Below the pieces are notes generated by a model that had not been told where the DNA came from, made no database searches, and saw only the letters and a list, made by a program, of their open reading frames with translations. Both the position numbers and the translations under genes were made by a program. A DNA stretch of 64,000 bases from Polytrichum commune (lineage: Eukaryota; Streptophyta; Polytrichopsida; Polytrichales; Polytrichaceae): the NCBI GenBank assembly GCA_950295325.1, contig OX485809.1, positions 19,484,144 through 19,548,143 on the forward strand, given 5' to 3'. This document shows, piece by piece, positions 59,790 through 64,000 of the stretch (positions are counted from its first letter, which is position 1; each line of letters opens with the position of its first letter).

Positions 59790-62223
59790 TATTCAGTCAC
59801 CGAAACAAGGATTCGGAGAGCGGTTGATACTCTCGAGGGAGAGAGAGAACCATGCAACAGGTAGCGAGGAGACCAGGAGCCGCGCCGGTGAACGGACGGG
59901 GAGCCGGCCTCAAGTGGTTGAGACACGTGGCAGAAAGGAGTGAAGGGTCTGGAGGAGCTGAGGGCCCAGAGGAGCGCGGGTTCAAGTGAAGAAGGGGGCT
60001 GCGAGAATTAAGGCCGGAGGACCCTCTTTATGGACCCACCGGGTTAGGAAAGTAGCGGGGAGATTAGGGTGACGACCTTATGACCATGGGGCCCTATTGG
60101 GAACCTTTGCACTAGTAGGTTAGGGGCCCTATTTCGAGTAGGCCTATTAGTAAGAACCTTTACATTAATAGGCTAGAAGCTACTTAGTAGATTAGTAAGT
60201 AGAGATAGTAAGGGAGTAGGAGGATGAACCCGTAGAAGAGCGGATGAAAGGACAAAGGAGGATGACTATTTCTGGATGAACTTACCTAATTCCATTGCCG
60301 TCAATGAATGGGGAGTAAACTTTGGAATGAACGGAGGTTATGGATGAGATTAGAAGAGCTGCACTCTTGGCACATCTAGATGCCTAATACATGCCTGAAT
60401 GTACCCCATTGACTGATCTAAATTTAGCACGTGTCATTACTATTAATAGATCTGACAGAGTCGGATTTAGACTGTAATTACATACAGTAGCTAAAATTAG
60501 TAAATACAAACATTTTACATTGGGAAAAGACCTAACCGCCTAATCCCCATTTTCCTAGATCTCAAAGCCTATATAAAGGGGGGCACTTAGGGGCCCTATA
60601 AGACCTCATTCAACGCAAGCAACTCGAGGTGGCGGACTAGAAGACCGGTGGCTTACGAAGACCTAAAGGATTGAAACATATCCTCGCGCTCGCGGAGTTT
60701 TAAAGGATTGAAATACATCCTCGCGGAGTTTTAAAGGATTGAAATACATCCTCGCGGAGTTTTAAAGGATTGAAATACATCCTCGCGGAGTTTAAAGGAT
60801 TGAAATAATATCCTCGGAGGCGTTCGAACTTAAAGGATTGAAATAATATCCTCGGAGGCGTTCGGAACTTAAAGGATTGAAATATATCCTCGCGCTTAAA
60901 GAAGACTGGAGGCCCTTGATACTGGAGGCCCGTGATACTGGAGGCCCTTGAGACTGGAGGCCCTGGAGTTTGGAGGCCCTGGGGTTTGGAGGCCGTAAGT
61001 TAGAAGACCATTACGGATCAACGATTCTTGGCGTCCGAGGTTTTAAAGTATTGATGAATCCTTGTGCCCGAAGACCGTGAAGGATTCGGGAGGTTCTCAT
61101 ACTTGGAGAATTGGAGGACTTTTAAATTAAAGACATTAGAGGCATAAGGCCATGCAACAAAGAATTAGACTTAGAATCTTTTGAGGAAAACTTGAAAACC
61201 GAGAGTGGCGTTAATTAGAAATTCCACCAAAGAAAAAGAACTTTGGAGAACGTACCTTTTGAAGAGCTTGGAGTTAATGTTTTCAAAGCCATTGCATAAA
61301 GGGGAGATCTAACATGTGAGGGCTACCTTGGAGTCTTGGTAATCATGGATCGAAAAGTATGAAGTGATTTACTTGGTGGAAGGCGTCGGATTTCACCATC
61401 ATACCAAGAGAAGGACGAACGAGAGATGGCTACATCGAGCATTACTCAAAATGTCATCTCTAAACACACCTCTTCAAATGTACTCCAAATGATAGCCTAG
61501 GAATGGCAAAGGAAAAAGGACTTGAGTAGATATAGAACAAAGATTCATCTAAATTATGTGGACTCTAGGAATTGAGTATCGGAAGAAAATCTTATGAATA
61601 TACTTTAGTGAAGGAGTATGTTTGGACTTTCAAGGAATTGTAACCTTATCATAAGAACATATTCTTAAATGGATTAAGAATCTTTTACGATCATTCAAAC
61701 CATGAAAGATATTGTATGTATGAACGATGTTCTCCCTAAAGCACTTAACCTTGACATTAGGGTTTCGGGGAACATAAACTTAAAGACTTGGACACTTTAT
61801 CCTTAGAGATTTATAAAGGATTCTTGATTAGGAAAAGGATTATGTACTAAATCCATATAAGATGCAAAATCTAATAAAGGTTTAGGAACACCTAACCTTG
61901 ACATTAGATTTCGGGGAACATAAACTTGAAAACTTAGGTCAATTTGTCCTTGAGGATTCGTAAGAACATTAAGAGCAGATGTTACAAGGTTATATGAGTA
62001 CAAACACCTTCACCAGAAATGGAAAACCTATTGAAGGTCTAATTTTGGTGGGAGTAACTTCCATGTAAACCGGTCAGCAGCGGGTTACACCGTCTAAGTT
62101 TGCTGAGGGTTTGAAGGTGACCTCGACAGAGGATCTAATTTTGGTGGGAGTAACTTCCATGTAAACCGGTCAGCAACGGGTTACACCGTCTAAGTTGCTG
62201 AGGGTTTGAAGGTGACCTCGACA
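59790..62223 (+). repeat. Unit B (3' LTR-like)
   Basis: It has the same overall order as unit A: a GC-rich start, TATA (CTATATAAAG near 60570), a repeat-rich tract, CTTAACCTTGACATTAG phrases and a terminal GTAACTTCCATG..GGGTTACACCGTC block. The last roughly 95 bp is tandemly duplicated (about 62034-62128 and 62129-62223). It carries its own tandem repeat at 60667-60895. The left border is approximate. Confidence 0.6.
60667..60895. repeat. 32-42-bp tandem repeat in unit B
   Basis: Seven units of TTAAAGGATTGAAATAcATCC followed by a CTCG-rich linker. The linker changes from CGCGGAGT to GGAGGCGTTCG partway through. It lies just downstream of the putative promoter. It is a direct tandem array without unique spacers, so not CRISPR. 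Confidence 0.85.
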
Positions 62224-62228
62224 GAAGT

Positions 62229-63210
62229 CAAGAACATATGTACAAATTTTGTGACCGTTTGTTGTAAGGTTCGTAGATGGAGAGAAAATATAGGAAGCGG
62301 ACTCAATTATAATATATTAAATTCAAATTTTTGTATAAGATGTTGGGGCCCCTATTTGAAGAAAGAGGATATACATTTTAAGATAATTGTGTTGGTGCAA
62401 GAGAGGATAGCAATGTTATTGCATAAGTTGGGTAATGGTGATGGATTACAAAGCATACGAGACTTATATGGAGTCCACATGAGTTTATATTAAAAAATAT
62501 AAGGGAATTTTGTGGAATTATTGGGAAGCATTTTCATTTAGTTTTTGTGCAAAACTCCAAGTAAATCGTAATTTACGGTTTTAGCTTCAAAGTTTGAGCA
62601 GTTGCATGACATATCTTACATCATAGGGACAATATATAGGTCACATATTCATGTTTTAGTTTCTGTAATTGACAGAGAAAACTAATATTGTAGATTTTTT
62701 TTCATTCAACAATTCTATAAGTTATTGTTGGATCAGACTGTATGTTATGGGGTTATGAGTTTGGTTAGACATGAAGCCTTCATGATTGGGTTGTTTTTCA
62801 TGTTACAAGAATTGGACATGGATGCTTAGAAGATAAGTTTTAGCCGTATAGATTTATAGAAAACGTTGTATATCTAGTGAGACATTGGATGTCCTGTCCA
62901 TTTAAAGGTGAAAAAGTATGTTTTATCCAAAAATGAGGCACATTGGAATTTTATTCAATCTTTAGCCAAGATGTGTGTAGAAAAAACATTTGGAATTTCT
63001 AAGGGTGGATAGAGATTGATAATGAAATAATCCGAAGTACCTTTGAGGAATATGCTTGACATTGTAGCAACTTGCATAGATTTGCATAAATTGTGTATTG
63101 TAAACAACAAAGTGATTAAAAATGAATGAATTGTTGAAATAATGCATAAATTAGCTAAAAGAGTTAGCAAAGGCAAAATATGAGAGGGTAGTGAATTCCG
63201 GGAGGCTAAG
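62229..63210 (+). pseudogene. PIF/Harbinger transposase, 3' part
   Basis: Landmarks in order are VQERIAMLLHKLGNGDGLQS (about 62.39-62.46 kb), then ASKFEQLHDISYIIGTIYRS (62.58-62.64 kb) with SHI and VIDREN. These are followed by KNEAHWNFIQSLAKMCVEKT (about 62.93-62.98 kb) and SEVPLRNMLDIVATC..LHKLCIVNN (63.03-63.11 kb). This is the order of a Harbinger DDE transposase. The GAIDGSHI-type catalytic motif reads GTIYRSHI, so the first Asp is lost. Several stops and frame changes are present. The long-LTR element split it at GAAGT. Confidence 0.75.
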
Positions 63211-64000
63211 GGGGGGGGGGGGGGGACTTCCTAAAGTGAAATGAAATATTCTAGCTAGAGATAATGCTTCCAATTGTAGATGAAGTAAATGATGCAAAAA
63301 ATAAAAAATAAAAAATTACTGAATTTTTTGATAATGCAATGATTATTTTCATGAAACTACAATGATGCATGAATTACTAGCCAAAATTTTGTGGCAATAC
63401 AAGCTACGAAAAAATCCAACATCACAAAAATAAATGATAGTGGGACAATTACAATAAAAGAGTAACTAGAATTTATGTAGGAAAGGAGCAAAAAATGAAT
63501 CCATGTTCTTCAGGAAATTTGTGGAATCTTGCGATGATGTACGAAGGGCCTTATAATTACCAATAACATGTTTTAGCATAAATTTAATATTTTTTCAACG
63601 ATACCGATTTGTTTTGTTGTTTAGAACATATCCATATTATTATAAGTCTTGAAGAACATCTTTTCAATTTCCTCTCATTTAAGTCAATCGTCTCTTTTGG
63701 CTCTAATAACTCCTCATCTCTTGCGATTCAACCTGCACCCTTTGACTTTCAAAGGCTATTGCCTTAGTGTTACACACATAGGTTTAACTATGACACTCAA
63801 AACCTTTCATCTTTATTTCTCCAGTTGACATGCAAAACTTCCTCAATCTTGCACTATGATGATACTCTTACTCACAACATGCATTGGCATTAGGTCTTAT
63901 CATACTGTACTTTGCCAATCTATCACTCATGCTCACCCTTTCTTTCTCTATCGCCAACAATTACGCTCTTACATTCAAATCTCAATGCCTTCTTCCTCTT
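63211..64000. other. Intergenic, nothing recognised
   Basis: It starts in a 16-base G run (63210-63225), then AT-rich sequence, then a pyrimidine-rich stretch that continues beyond the window and stylistically resembles 26.5-27.9 kb. Confidence 0.35.

Larger units (their letters stand above)
48426..62223 (+). mobile_element. Long-LTR retroelement lacking an internal coding region, host of the Ty3 insertion
   Basis: It starts TGTGTAGCC and ends CCTCGACA, with the 5-bp duplication GAAGT at 48421-48425 and 62224-62228. Two related long units in the same orientation make it up. Unit A is 48426-50339 plus 59474 to about 59770. Unit B runs from about 59790 to 62223. Both contain a TATA-type promoter followed by GGGCACTTAGGGGCCCTA (A near 49180-49204, B near 60570-60600). 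Both also contain CTTAACC..GACATTAG and GGGGAACATAA phrases. A lacks the last roughly 100 bp found in B. No gag or pol lies between them. It reads as a degenerate, coding-free LTR element whose internal region is deleted or was always tiny. Confidence 0.65.

Noticed and set aside
60667-60895. CRISPR-like regular repeat
   Set aside because: Units are contiguous with repetitive linkers rather than unique spacers, and the context is a plant LTR.

Overview
This window reads as nuclear DNA of a land plant with a repeat-rich genome. The evidence is three spliced plant genes with GT..AG introns of about 100-1600 bp: a plant-type elongation factor 2, a TIFY-CCT-GATA (ZIM/ZML) transcription factor and a plastid-targeted lambda-class glutathione transferase. 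Around them lie many TTA-flanked MITEs, a Stowaway-type MITE, a pogo-type element and a Ty3/gypsy chromovirus. I cannot name the species. Gene density (three genes in 64 kb) and the extent of nested transposons suggest a large genome.

Layout. 1-3.8 kb: a MITE remnant, then a 3.4-kb TTA-flanked DNA element whose right end lies about 300 bp upstream of the EF2 start codon. 4.09-7.75 kb (+): EF2, three coding exons, 843 aa. 8.7-14.1 kb: a TTA-flanked MITE, a Stowaway-like MITE, a 1.09-kb pogo/Tigger-like element with transposase remnants, and a decayed PIF/Harbinger transposase. 15.2-18.1 kb (-): the GATA gene, eight coding exons, about 374 aa, with a 5' region reaching towards 19.8 kb. 19.8-30 kb: mostly non-coding, with microsatellites, a Harbinger-like MITE, a PP2C exon fragment and a Ty3 fragment. 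30.56-35.98 kb (+): GSTL, eleven coding exons, 325 aa. Its intron 1 carries a roughly 70-bp minisatellite, and most of its exon 10 lies in a perfect 213-bp triplication. 36-48.2 kb: two families of MITEs and a tRNA-derived SINE with a 12-bp target duplication.

48.2-63.2 kb is a four-level transposon nest. A decayed Harbinger transposase is split by a long-LTR element (48426-62223, 5-bp duplication GAAGT). That element is split by a chromovirus (50340-59473, duplication ATAAG, 361-bp LTRs with 11 differences). The chromovirus RNase H region is in turn interrupted by a 2.2-kb solo LTR (52710-54915, duplication GAGGG) related to the long-LTR element that hosts the chromovirus. This nest, the GSTL exon triplication and the captured PP2C exon are the most notable observations.

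The three host genes serve unrelated functions (translation, transcription control, glutathione chemistry) and do not form a cluster. All exon coordinates are manual splice predictions from consensus sites, phase and protein family match.
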